Origin: Candidatus Lernaella stagnicola
GTDB taxonomy: Bacteria > Lernaellota > Lernaellaia > Lernaellales > Lernaellaceae
Assembly (NCBI GenBank): GCA_030765525.1
Contig: JAVCCK010000034.1
Location: 186,001 to 250,000, forward strand
Reading direction: 5' to 3'
Length of the DNA: 64,000 bases
The notes under the pieces were generated by a model that was given only the letters and a program-made list of their open reading frames with translations, was not told where the DNA came from and did no database searches. Both the position numbers and the translations under genes were made by a program. Position 1 is the first letter of the stretch, and each line of letters opens with the position of its first letter. Positions 54,793 to 63,052 of the stretch are shown piece after piece.

Positions 54793-57465
54793 ATGGCCAC
54801 GGTCAAACGCGACGCATTTCGAGTTCCCACAAAGAAGCTCCGCTGGCGTTGCGATCCGACTTGTTTCGGTTTTCGTACGACCAAAGACGCTAAACCGCTC
54901 GACGGTGTGCTCGGCCAAGGGCGGGCATTGCGGGCGATTGAACTGGGTCTGAATCTCGAGGCTCACGGTTATAACATTTATGTCAGCGGGCTTTCCGGCA
55001 CCGGCAAGATGGCCACAGTCAAGGCTTTGTTGAAACGCATGGACGAGTCACTCCCGCCGGCGCGGGACATTTTGTACGTTCACAATTTCGACGAACCGCA
55101 GAAGCCCCTTTGCTTGAAGCTTTCGCCCGGGCAGGGCGCGTTGTTCAAAAAAGAGATGGCGGAATTCGTCGAGGACATGAAGCGCACGATCCCCACGATA
55201 TTCGACAACACCGAATACAAAGACCGACGCGACGAAATTATTGAAGAGCATCGGAATCTTCAGAAGGAGCACTTCCGGCAGCTCGAAAGCCGGATCAAGG
55301 CCGAGAGTTTTGCCATGGTGCAGGTGCAGATGGGTCCCTTCACCCGGCCGATGATTTTGCCGCTCATCGAAAACCAACCCGTTCAGTTCGAACAACTCGA
55401 GAATCTTGCGGCCAACGGCAACTTCCCTGCCGAAACGCTGGCGCGCCTCAAAGAACAGCACGCCATGCTGCGCAACGAGTTGGAATCGACCATGAAGCGC
55501 GTGCGGCAGATCGAAAAGGATATGAAGGAGGCGCTCAACGAGCTCGAACAGAGTTACGGTATTTCGCTCGTGTCGGACTTGCTTTCCGACATTCGCGAGA
55601 AGTTCAAGTCCGAGGCGGTGCGCGAGTATCTCGAACAAGTTCAGCACGCGGTCCTTTCGGGTTTGTCCCGTTTCAAAGACGGCGAGGAGCAGCCGCAACA
55701 GCAGGCGGCGCAGCCGATGATGATTCTCGAAGGCCAGAACAAAGACGAGTTCATCGAATTTCAAGTGAACGTGTTGGTCGACAACTCCCGATCCAAAAGC
55801 CGCCCTGTCATCATCGAAAACACGCCCACGTATAAGAACCTGTTTGGCTTCATCGAAAAGACCATCGGCAAGAACGGCAACTGGTCGACCGATTTTACGA
55901 AGATCCGCGCCGGCAGCATCGCGAGAGCGGACGGCGGCGTGCTGGTTATCGACTTGTTAGACGCCGTTTCCGAACCCGGTGTGTGGATCAACCTGAAACG
56001 CGCGATGAAAACCCACGAACTGGAAATCGAGGGTTGGGACGCTTTCTACTGGATGCTGGTCTCCAGTTTGAAACCCGAACCCATTCCCATTCAACTGAAA
56101 ATCGTGGCCATCGGCGACGCGTGGCTTTTCCACTTGCTGAGTCGTCACGACGAAGACTTCAAAAAGATATTCAAGATCAAGGCGGACTTCGATCACGAGA
56201 TGGACAAGAACGAGGAGATGATCGTTCGCTACGCCTCGTTCCTCCACAAGGTCGTGACCGACGAAAACCTTCTCCATCTCACCTCGAAGGGCGTCGCGGC
56301 GATTGTCGAGGAGGGCGTGCGTATCGCCGGCACGCAGAAGAAACTCTCCACGCGTTTTTCCATCATCGCCGACATTCTGCGTGAGGCGAATTACTACGCA
56401 AGAGACCAGAAAAAGAAACTGATCTCCGACAAGCACATCCAAATGGCGCTGGATGCGCGCCGCGAACGCCTATCGCTATACGAAGACAAGCTGCAGGAAT
56501 TGATCGCCGACGGCGTCATCATGATCAGCTCCGACGGTGGCGTCGTGGGACAAGTGAACGCCTTGGCCGTTTCCATGCTTGGCGATTACGACTTCGGACA
56601 CCCCTCGCGGATCACCGCCGAGGTCGGTATGGGCAGCGGCTCGATCGTCAACATTGAACGGGAGAGCAAGCTGTCGGGCAAGATCCACGACAAAGGCATT
56701 CTGATTCTGACCGGCTACCTGCGCGGCCGCTTTGCACACGACAAACCGTTGAGCATCCACGCCAGCCTGACCTTCGAACAAAGCTACGGCGGCATCGACG
56801 GCGACAGCGCCAGCTCCACCGAAATGTACGCGCTGCTTTCCGAATTGTCGGGCCTGCCCATCGAACAGGGCATCGCCGTAACCGGTTCGATGAACCAAAA
56901 AGGCGAAGTCCAACCGATCGGCGGTGCAAACGAAAAAATCGAAGGCTTCTTCGAAGTATGCAAAGCCCGCGGACTCAACGGCAAGCAGGGAGTGATGATC
57001 CCCGTCCAAAACGTCGAGGATCTTATGCTCAACAAGGAAGTGGTCGCCGCGGTCAGACGAGGCAAGTTCCATATCTGGGCCGTCCAAAACCTCGACGAAG
57101 GCATCAGTGTCCTGACCGGCGTTGCAGCCGGCCGACGCGGCAAGGATGGCAACTACCCGGAAGGCACGGTCAATTTCCTCGTCGACAAACGACTGCGTGA
57201 AATGGCGCTCGGACTGCGTAAGTTTGGTCGGCCGCCGGACCGGAACGACGCTGCCGATGACGACGGGATCGATGTCCAATCACCGGTGAAAAAAACCAAA
57301 CCCGCAAAGAAAACGGCTCCGGTGAAAAAAGTCAAACCCGCAAAGAAAACGGCCCCGGTGAAAAGCAAGGCGCCGTCAAAGAAAAGCGAAGACGGTAAAA
57401 AGAAGAAGGCGAAAGAAACAAAAACGAAGAAGAAGACGAAGAAGAAATCCGGTGACGGGAAATAG
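54793..57465 (+). CDS. Lon-like ATP-dependent protease (AAA_32/LonB-LonC type) with lysine-rich tail
   Basis: The 890-residue protein has an N-terminal AAA region with Walker A-like GLSGTGKMATVK, where Met replaces the usual Thr/Ser. A long coiled-coil insertion (~110-310) follows, then a helical lid with DGGVLVIDLLDAV, and a Lon peptidase domain (~570-790). Ser672 (GDSASSTE) and Lys715 (GGANEKIEG) are 43 residues apart, as in Lon. The C-terminal ~65 residues are repeated KPAKKTAPVKK units ending in a poly-Lys stretch, resembling histone H1 tails and not usual for Lon. That tail may tether the protease to DNA or polyphosphate (inference). AGGAGG precedes ATG 54793. GTG 54790 is in frame. Confidence 0.9.
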   Translation: MATVKRDAFRVPTKKLRWRCDPTCFGFRTTKDAKPLDGVLGQGRALRAIELGLNLEAHGYNIYVSGLSGTGKMATVKALLKRMDESLPPARDILYVHNFDEPQKPLCLKLSPGQGALFKKEMAEFVEDMKRTIPTIFDNTEYKDRRDEIIEEHRNLQKEHFRQLESRIKAESFAMVQVQMGPFTRPMILPLIENQPVQFEQLENLAANGNFPAETLARLKEQHAMLRNELESTMKRVRQIEKDMKEALNELEQSYGISLVSDLLSDIREKFKSEAVREYLEQVQHAVLSGLSRFKDGEEQPQQQAAQPMMILEGQNKDEFIEFQVNVLVDNSRSKSRPVIIENTPTYKNLFGFIEKTIGKNGNWSTDFTKIRAGSIARADGGVLVIDLLDAVSEPGVWINLKRAMKTHELEIEGWDAFYWMLVSSLKPEPIPIQLKIVAIGDAWLFHLLSRHDEDFKKIFKIKADFDHEMDKNEEMIVRYASFLHKVVTDENLLHLTSKGVAAIVEEGVRIAGTQKKLSTRFSIIADILREANYYARDQKKKLISDKHIQMALDARRERLSLYEDKLQELIADGVIMISSDGGVVGQVNALAVSMLGDYDFGHPSRITAEVGMGSGSIVNIERESKLSGKIHDKGILILTGYLRGRFAHDKPLSIHASLTFEQSYGGIDGDSASSTEMYALLSELSGLPIEQGIAVTGSMNQKGEVQPIGGANEKIEGFFEVCKARGLNGKQGVMIPVQNVEDLMLNKEVVAAVRRGKFHIWAVQNLDEGISVLTGVAAGRRGKDGNYPEGTVNFLVDKRLREMALGLRKFGRPPDRNDAADDDGIDVQSPVKKTKPAKKTAPVKKVKPAKKTAPVKSKAPSKKSEDGKKKKAKETKTKKKTKKKSGDGK
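57297..57364 (+). repeat. Two 32-base direct repeats encoding the KPAKKTAPVKK units of the protease tail
   Basis: The copies start at 57297 and 57333 (period 36 bases) and differ at one base (CTCC against CCCC). The near identity points to recent tandem duplication within the tail. Confidence 0.8.
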
Positions 57466-57493
57466 CCGACGCGTGCCAGTCAAAACCAACACG

Positions 57494-57518
57494 AAGGGCC
57501 CCGCAAGGGGCCTTTTTT
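57494..57518 (+). terminator. Rho-independent terminator after the Lon-like gene, overlapping the next gene's translation-start region
   Basis: GGCCCC-GCAA-GGGGCC followed by six T residues is a textbook terminator. The next ATG (57524) lies 5 bases after the T run, and the only RBS-like element for it (AAGGGG, 57505-57510) is the hairpin's own 3' arm. Confidence 0.85.
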
Positions 57519-57523
57519 GCGTG

Positions 57524-59578
57524 ATGCGGCAGGCGACCGCCAAGATTGTCGTGGCGCTCGTCCTCGCGATTGTGTTGCTGTCGCCGATTGCGTGCCTGTC
57601 GAAATGGGAGGAACAGCCGCGGGTTTTGTTGATCGGTATCGAGGGCGTGAGTTGGGATCTCATCAACGCCATGGTCAAGGCCGGGGAGGCGCCGAACTTC
57701 GCCCGCCTGCGTCGTGACGGCGCGTGGGGCGTGCTGGAAAGCCCGGAACCCATCTTCTCGGCCGGCTTCTGGGTCACCGTCGCGACCGGTCGCACCGATG
57801 CCGACCACCACGTTATTGAACCGATTGTCTACGACGAAAAAAAAGGCGAGTTGGTCGTACCCGAAAGGGACGCGAGCGCCGTTTGGGAAATCATGGCGCA
57901 GAACCATATTCCCGCCGGCGTCATCGGCTGGCCGGGTAGCGCGCCGCTGCCTTCGGAATTGGAAATCGGCATCGATGATCTGGCTTTCTATCGCGGTCTC
58001 GGCGCCATTTCAGCCATCGCCGGGCAAACCCTGCCGGTTCCGGAGTTGCCCGAAGACTACCCGCATTTCGCGATCACGACGCCGCCGGGCGGTTCGCTAC
58101 GCGCTCGTATTGCTGTCGCGTCGCTGTCCCAAGTGCCGGACTTGGCAAAGCAGGCTTGGCCGCGCGTCCGGTTTCTGGCCGTGTACCTGGAAGGCGTCAA
58201 CTCGCCGCGACATTTTGCCGGCATCGGCCGCTTGTTGGGGGAAAATCGCCGCCGTCCGGCGTATGCGAAAGTCTCGCGCAAGCACGTGCGCCGCATCGAC
58301 GAGGCCCTAGGCCGGTTGTTGGATTTAGCCGGGCCGCGCACGTTGATCATGGTTGCCTCCAACAATGCCAGTCCCGGGCCGTGGCGCGGGGAAGGGCGCG
58401 AGTACGCGCACCGAATCAACGGCGTCGTCGGCGTGATAGGGCCGGGCATTGAACCCGGTCGTCGTATGGAGAATCCCACGGTGCTGGATTTCGTGCCCAT
58501 GGCTCTTGCCCACATGGATTTGCCGTTGTCGGAACAGATGCCCGGCAATCCCTTCGAGGAGGCGTGGAAACAGAAGCCTTCGCTCCGGCCGAAAATTGCC
58601 AGCCACGACATTTTTCTGCGGCGGCCCTATCCCAAAGAAACACCGCTGACCGACCGGCGCCTGCGGGCACGCGCGGCCTGGGTGCGCGATCTGGCCGGAT
58701 CGCAGGGTCGGCCGTTCAATCCCCGCAACCGGTACGCCCTTGAATTGCTGGAGCGGGGACAGGTGACCGGCGCCGCGACCGAAGCCCTGCGCGATTTGGA
58801 TAATGACGCGTCGAATCCGGTCAGCCAATACGTGCTGGGAGAGGTGCGCTTGTACGCCCGAGGAATCGGCGAGGCGTTGACGAATTTCGCCGAAGCGGCG
58901 GCCGCGTTGGGCGACTCGCCGAAAAGTCATGCCGAACGCGGACTACGTAGCGCGGTGGCGATGGCGGCGGCGGAGGCCCATTTGGCCGGGGCGCGAACGG
59001 ATTTGGCCGAGCGCGATCTGCGGCCGGCCCTCGCCATGAATCGCGGTTTGGTCGCGCCGGTGCTTGTTCTGGCCGAAATCCATCTAACCGCTCGCGACCC
59101 CAAAAAAGCCGCCGCGGTGGTCAAAGTCGTGCTTGGCGATCATGAGAAAGATGCCAACCTCTGGCTGGTGCTGGGACGGGCCGAACGTAAGCTCGGCCAT
59201 TTGGACGCCGCGGTCGACGCCCTGGAAAACGCGATCACGTTTTCTTCCGAGCCGATGCCGGTTGCCCAACTTGAACTCGGCCTCGTGTTCGTCGAACGCA
59301 ACCAGTGGCGCCGGGCCGTCAAACCGCTACGCAACGCGACGGAAGCGGATCCGACCGGTACCTATGCGTGGCTGCAACTCGCGCAGGCGTACGGCCAAAT
59401 CGGCGACACCGAGCAAGAAGAGGAAGCGCTGTTGGCTTGCTTGCGCATTGCGCCGGACAACGTCGACGCATGGGTCGCTTTGCGCCGTTTGCTGCAACGA
59501 ACCGGTCGTCACGACGAGGCCGAACGCGTATTAGCCGCCGCCCGCGGCGCCATTGCTGTGCAAACCTTGCCGTTCTGA
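57524..59578 (+). CDS. Alkaline-phosphatase-fold lipoprotein with C-terminal TPR repeats; metal ligands degenerate
   Basis: The 684-residue product has a leader ending LLSPIACLSK (lipobox). Residues ~30-370 have the plan of the type I phosphodiesterase/nucleotide pyrophosphatase family (VLLIGIEGVSWDLI, APNFARLRRDGAWG, WVTVATGR, GVVGVIGPGI). Expected metal or catalytic residues are changed: Glu40 for the first Asp, Asn226 for the Asp before His230, and Asn280-Asn281 where SDHG is normal. His296 remains. The rest (~400-680) is TPR-like helices. It may be a non-catalytic binding protein. ATG 57524 starts the leader. Transcription must pass or begin within the preceding terminator. Confidence 0.78.
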   Translation: MRQATAKIVVALVLAIVLLSPIACLSKWEEQPRVLLIGIEGVSWDLINAMVKAGEAPNFARLRRDGAWGVLESPEPIFSAGFWVTVATGRTDADHHVIEPIVYDEKKGELVVPERDASAVWEIMAQNHIPAGVIGWPGSAPLPSELEIGIDDLAFYRGLGAISAIAGQTLPVPELPEDYPHFAITTPPGGSLRARIAVASLSQVPDLAKQAWPRVRFLAVYLEGVNSPRHFAGIGRLLGENRRRPAYAKVSRKHVRRIDEALGRLLDLAGPRTLIMVASNNASPGPWRGEGREYAHRINGVVGVIGPGIEPGRRMENPTVLDFVPMALAHMDLPLSEQMPGNPFEEAWKQKPSLRPKIASHDIFLRRPYPKETPLTDRRLRARAAWVRDLAGSQGRPFNPRNRYALELLERGQVTGAATEALRDLDNDASNPVSQYVLGEVRLYARGIGEALTNFAEAAAALGDSPKSHAERGLRSAVAMAAAEAHLAGARTDLAERDLRPALAMNRGLVAPVLVLAEIHLTARDPKKAAAVVKVVLGDHEKDANLWLVLGRAERKLGHLDAAVDALENAITFSSEPMPVAQLELGLVFVERNQWRRAVKPLRNATEADPTGTYAWLQLAQAYGQIGDTEQEEEALLACLRIAPDNVDAWVALRRLLQRTGRHDEAERVLAAARGAIAVQTLPF

Positions 59579-59588
59579 GGCTGCCGCC

Positions 59589-60437
59589 TTACATCCGGAA
59601 ATAGCTGAGTGCGAAAAAGATGGGCGCTTTCAGGTAGGCGCGCTGGTGAGCCCAAGCTTGCGCATATGCTTTGCGGGCCGCAGCATAGTCGCTTTGGGCC
59701 GCCAACGCCCGCCCCTGCATGAAACGCAATTGACGCAGACGCATCGCGAGGTTGGGTATCTGTTGGGCGCGCCAGCCGATATGCCTCAACGCGTCTTCGA
59801 CCACGTCGGCCGTTGCCTTGGCCATCGCCGCGCGATCGCTTTGCAGTTGCGCTTCGTGAATCCGATAAGTTGCCAGTGGCTCGTCGACGCGAGCGAAGCG
59901 GCCGAGTCGGCTGACCGCCAGCCACAACGCGTAATCTTCGGCCGGCACGTAACGGTCGTCGAAACCGCCCGCGCGGTCGTAGACTTCGCGGCGCAGTAGA
60001 ACGGTGCTGGTCGGTATCCAATTGTCGAGCAGCAAGCTGCCGAACACGCGACCCGCGCTCGGATTACGGTGGGTGAACTCCAGGTGCCCGTCGCTGCGTT
60101 GCGCGTCCGAGTAGACCAGCGCCGTTGCCGCTTCGATGATCTCCACTTGTCGCGCCAGGCGCTCCGGGTGCCACGTGTCGTCGTCATCGCAAAAGGCCAG
60201 CCAGTCGCCGCCGGCTCGCTCAATCGCCGCATGTCGGGCGCGGGCCGGACCCACACCTTGTGTGTGAATCGCCGTCGCGTCGAATTCCGCGGCGAGTTGC
60301 GTTCCGGTGCGGCCGTCGCCATCGTCGGCCACAATGATTTCCATCGGTGGATACGTTTGCGCCGCGATCGACGCCACCGCTTCCCGAGCCCATTCCGGGC
60401 GGTCGCGCGTGGCAACAATGGCGCTGATTCTAGGCAT
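59589..60437 (-). CDS. Family 2 glycosyltransferase
   Basis: The 282-residue GT-A enzyme has the start ISAIVATRDRPEWAREAV, the nucleotide-binding VADDGDGRTG and the metal motif FCDDDDTWHPERL, then VPAEDYALWLAVSRLG. These are typical inverting GT2 features. The donor and acceptor sugars are unknown. Its start overlaps the asnB end by 8 bases, so it belongs to a three-gene minus-strand unit that probably modifies a surface polysaccharide. The C-terminal ~70 residues are helical, perhaps membrane-associated. Confidence 0.88.
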   Translation of the reverse strand: MPRISAIVATRDRPEWAREAVASIAAQTYPPMEIIVADDGDGRTGTQLAAEFDATAIHTQGVGPARARHAAIERAGGDWLAFCDDDDTWHPERLARQVEIIEAATALVYSDAQRSDGHLEFTHRNPSAGRVFGSLLLDNWIPTSTVLLRREVYDRAGGFDDRYVPAEDYALWLAVSRLGRFARVDEPLATYRIHEAQLQSDRAAMAKATADVVEDALRHIGWRAQQIPNLAMRLRQLRFMQGRALAAQSDYAAARKAYAQAWAHQRAYLKAPIFFALSYFRM

Positions 60438-62139
60438 GCCAACCGGGGAAGAATCGACGGAACCACAACTCGAGACACGCCTTCGTGTAACGGCTGCGAT
60501 CGAATTCGCCTCGGGGCGTCGGCGGCGGGATGTCCAAGCCGCGGCTTTCCAGCGACCCGATCAGTTCGTTCGCCCACGTCTTGAGCGGACCGTTCAGCCA
60601 CCGGTCGATGGGTACGACGAGACCTTTTTTGTCCTTGCGGTTGACGATGGAGTCCGGCACCCAACGCGTTGCGGCGCGCCGCAGGATGACCTTGGTTGTC
60701 AGGTCGTGGATTTTAAGGTGCGGCGGCAGGCGGAACGCGAATTCGACAATGCGATGATCGAGGAAGGGGCAACGATTCTCCAGGCCGAACGCGGCCGCGG
60801 CGCGGTCGTTCATCTGGATCAGGCTCGGCAGCGAGATGTGCAGGTCTGTCAAGCCGAGGCAGTCCGGCAGGCTGCGGCCCGCCTGGAAGAAAGCGCGAAT
60901 GCGGTCAATGTGCGCGGTCGGGTCGGCGACCTGCGCGCGATGAATCAAGTGGAAATAGCGGCCGACCACGTCACCGAACATGTCGTGCCGCCAAAAGAAA
61001 CGGGCCAGGGGATGGTACGCTTTGAGTTCGGTGCGGCGGCCCAGTTCGTGCTCGACTTGCATCAGCAAGTAACGCACGTACCCGGCGAATATTTCATCGG
61101 CGCCTTGGCCGCCCAACACGACCGTCACGTGGTTCGCCGCGGTGCGTGCCAGCGCGAACTCGCTGATCGTCGAGGCCGTGGCGATCGGCTGGTCCAGGTG
61201 CCAGATGATGTTTTCAAGTTCCGTCTGCAAATCTTCGGGTTTGGGCGTGACGACGTGCTGCGCGGCGCCAATGTGGTCCGCCATCGTCTTCGCGTGCTCG
61301 AACTCGTCGAATGCTACGCCAAGAGGAAAGCGACAACTGAAAACCTGGCTCGGGCGCGCCACCGCCGCCATGATGCTGGAATCCAAGCCGCCGGATAGAA
61401 ACAACCCCACCGGCACGTCGGCGACCATGCGAATGCGAACGGCATCCTCGATTAATGCGGCGAGTTCTTCCACCAGTTCGTCGTCACTCCGGTCGTCGTC
61501 GCCGTCGGGGCGCGGCGATTCCCAATAGCTCTCGATCGTCACTTCATGACCGTCGTAGGTCAGCGTGCGCCCGTGGCCCAATTCGCACACGCCCTCGAAA
61601 ATCGTGTCGGGGGCAAGCGGAGCGTCAAACACCCAGAATGCCTCCGTGATGCGCGGCGCCGATTCGATTTGGGTCAGCAGCGCTTTGATTTCGCTGGCGA
61701 CGTAAAAACCGTGTTCGTTATGGGCCCAGTAGAACGGCTTTTCACCGAGGCGGTCGCGGGCGCAGAAAAAACGCTCGCCGTCGTAAATCACAAAGGCGAA
61801 TTGTCCATTGAAGCGCGTGACGCAGTCTTTGCCCCATTTGCGGTAGGCGTTGAGAATGACCTCGGTGTCGGTTTGGGTTCGAAACTCGTATTCACTCTCC
61901 AGTTCGGCGCGCAGCTCCTTGTAATTGAATACTTCGCCGTTGTAGACGATGACGAATTTGCCGTCCGGACTCTGAATCGGCTGCGTACCGGTGACCAGGT
62001 CGATAACTTTCAGCCGCCGGCTGCCCAGTTGCACGGGGCCGTCGCGATAGAATCCCTCTTCATCGGGGCCACGGTGCGCGAGCATCCGCGTCATCGGCTC
62101 GATGTCGCCTCGTCCCCATATCGCTGCGATGCCGCACAT
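60430..62139 (-). CDS. asnB: Asparagine synthetase (glutamine-hydrolysing) family protein
   Basis: The 569-residue protein has an N-terminal class II glutaminase domain (Cys2 in MCGIAAIWGRG, MLAHRGPDEEG, VYNGEVFNYKELR, and RDRLGEKPFYW). A synthetase domain follows with the PP-loop LFLSGGLDSSIM and LGGQGADEIFAGY. In glycan gene clusters such proteins often amidate sugars or peptides rather than make free asparagine. Its place between two glycosyltransferases suggests that here (inference). The frame extends to 62445, but Met at 62139 directly before the catalytic Cys must be the start. It overlaps the upstream gene's stop by one base. Confidence 0.93.
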   Translation of the reverse strand: MCGIAAIWGRGDIEPMTRMLAHRGPDEEGFYRDGPVQLGSRRLKVIDLVTGTQPIQSPDGKFVIVYNGEVFNYKELRAELESEYEFRTQTDTEVILNAYRKWGKDCVTRFNGQFAFVIYDGERFFCARDRLGEKPFYWAHNEHGFYVASEIKALLTQIESAPRITEAFWVFDAPLAPDTIFEGVCELGHGRTLTYDGHEVTIESYWESPRPDGDDDRSDDELVEELAALIEDAVRIRMVADVPVGLFLSGGLDSSIMAAVARPSQVFSCRFPLGVAFDEFEHAKTMADHIGAAQHVVTPKPEDLQTELENIIWHLDQPIATASTISEFALARTAANHVTVVLGGQGADEIFAGYVRYLLMQVEHELGRRTELKAYHPLARFFWRHDMFGDVVGRYFHLIHRAQVADPTAHIDRIRAFFQAGRSLPDCLGLTDLHISLPSLIQMNDRAAAAFGLENRCPFLDHRIVEFAFRLPPHLKIHDLTTKVILRRAATRWVPDSIVNRKDKKGLVVPIDRWLNGPLKTWANELIGSLESRGLDIPPPTPRGEFDRSRYTKACLELWFRRFFPGWHA

Positions 62140-62876
62140 CAGTTCACCGCCTTTCGACGCCTGAAGCGAAATTCCCATAACGCCCAGGGCAGGTCGGCGA
62201 TGGCAGTGAAGGCAAAGTGGACCGGATGGCGCATGAACGATTGCCCGGCGACACGTGGGTCGAACACGACGGGCACTTGCACGATGCGGTATCCCTTGGC
62301 GTGCGCCGAAACGGCGATGAAATGCTGGAAGTGGCGGTATTGGTAGCGAGTCGTCAGGATGTCGCCGAAGACTTCGCGGCGGCAGAGAATGAAGCCGCTT
62401 TTGTTGTCGACGAGTTTCATCCCGAACATCAGATTTAGTAGCCATGAGAGCCCGGCGGTCATCAGGCGGCGCAACGCGGAGCGCTCAAGTTCCTTTACGC
62501 GAGCGCCCTGCACGACTTCGGCGCCGGTCTCGTCGAGCTTCCGCTTCAAGGCGATGATGTCCTCCGGCCGATACTGCAGGTCGGCGTCCATCGTGACCAC
62601 GTAACGCCCTTTCGCCGCCGCGAAGCCGGTATGCCAGCCGGCGACGATGCCCCGGTTTTCGGGGTGCTGCACCGGCGCGACGAAGTCGTATCGTTGCTGC
62701 AGCTTTTGAATCTCCAGCCACGTGTTGTCGCCGCTGCCGTCGTCGATCAGCACCAACTCGTACGACCAATCCAAGTGTTCGCGCAACTCGGCGATGCGCT
62801 CGCCCAGTTGAGATATGGCGCCCTCTTCATTGAAGCAAGGAATAATGATGCTCAAATCAGGCGTTTTGTCGCTCAT
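62139..62876 (-). CDS. Family 2 glycosyltransferase (polyprenyl-phosphate sugar transferase-like)
   Basis: The 245-residue protein resembles DPM1/ArnC-type enzymes: LSIIIPCFNEEGAISQL, LVLIDDGSGDNTW, GIVAGWHTGFAAAKGRYVV and the metal motif TMDADLQYRPEDI. A helical segment (LMTAGLSWLLNLMFGMKL, then DNKSGFILCRREVF) is typical of this subgroup, though no large C-terminal membrane domain is present. It may load a sugar on undecaprenyl phosphate (inference). The frame is open to 63089. ATG 62876 fits the domain start. It is the first gene of the minus-strand unit. Confidence 0.86.
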   Translation of the reverse strand: MSDKTPDLSIIIPCFNEEGAISQLGERIAELREHLDWSYELVLIDDGSGDNTWLEIQKLQQRYDFVAPVQHPENRGIVAGWHTGFAAAKGRYVVTMDADLQYRPEDIIALKRKLDETGAEVVQGARVKELERSALRRLMTAGLSWLLNLMFGMKLVDNKSGFILCRREVFGDILTTRYQYRHFQHFIAVSAHAKGYRIVQVPVVFDPRVAGQSFMRHPVHFAFTAIADLPWALWEFRFRRRKAVN

Positions 62877-63052
62877 TGGCGTTTTACCATCGTCGGTTGG
62901 CGCGGGGGAGCGAAAACCATTCGCGGCGCGGCGCGCTTCATTCGCACGAGCCGTCCCCCGGCTGAAAAATTGTGTCAAAACCCTAGCATAAGGCGTCGGA
63001 AAGCGACAGGAGGCGGTTGACCCCAAAGCCGCCCTCGCGCATCCTTTTCGCC

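Noticed and set aside
60307-61398. A 363-codon plus-strand ORF
   Set aside because: It is antisense to asnB, which has all catalytic motifs. The composition is typical of a shadow.
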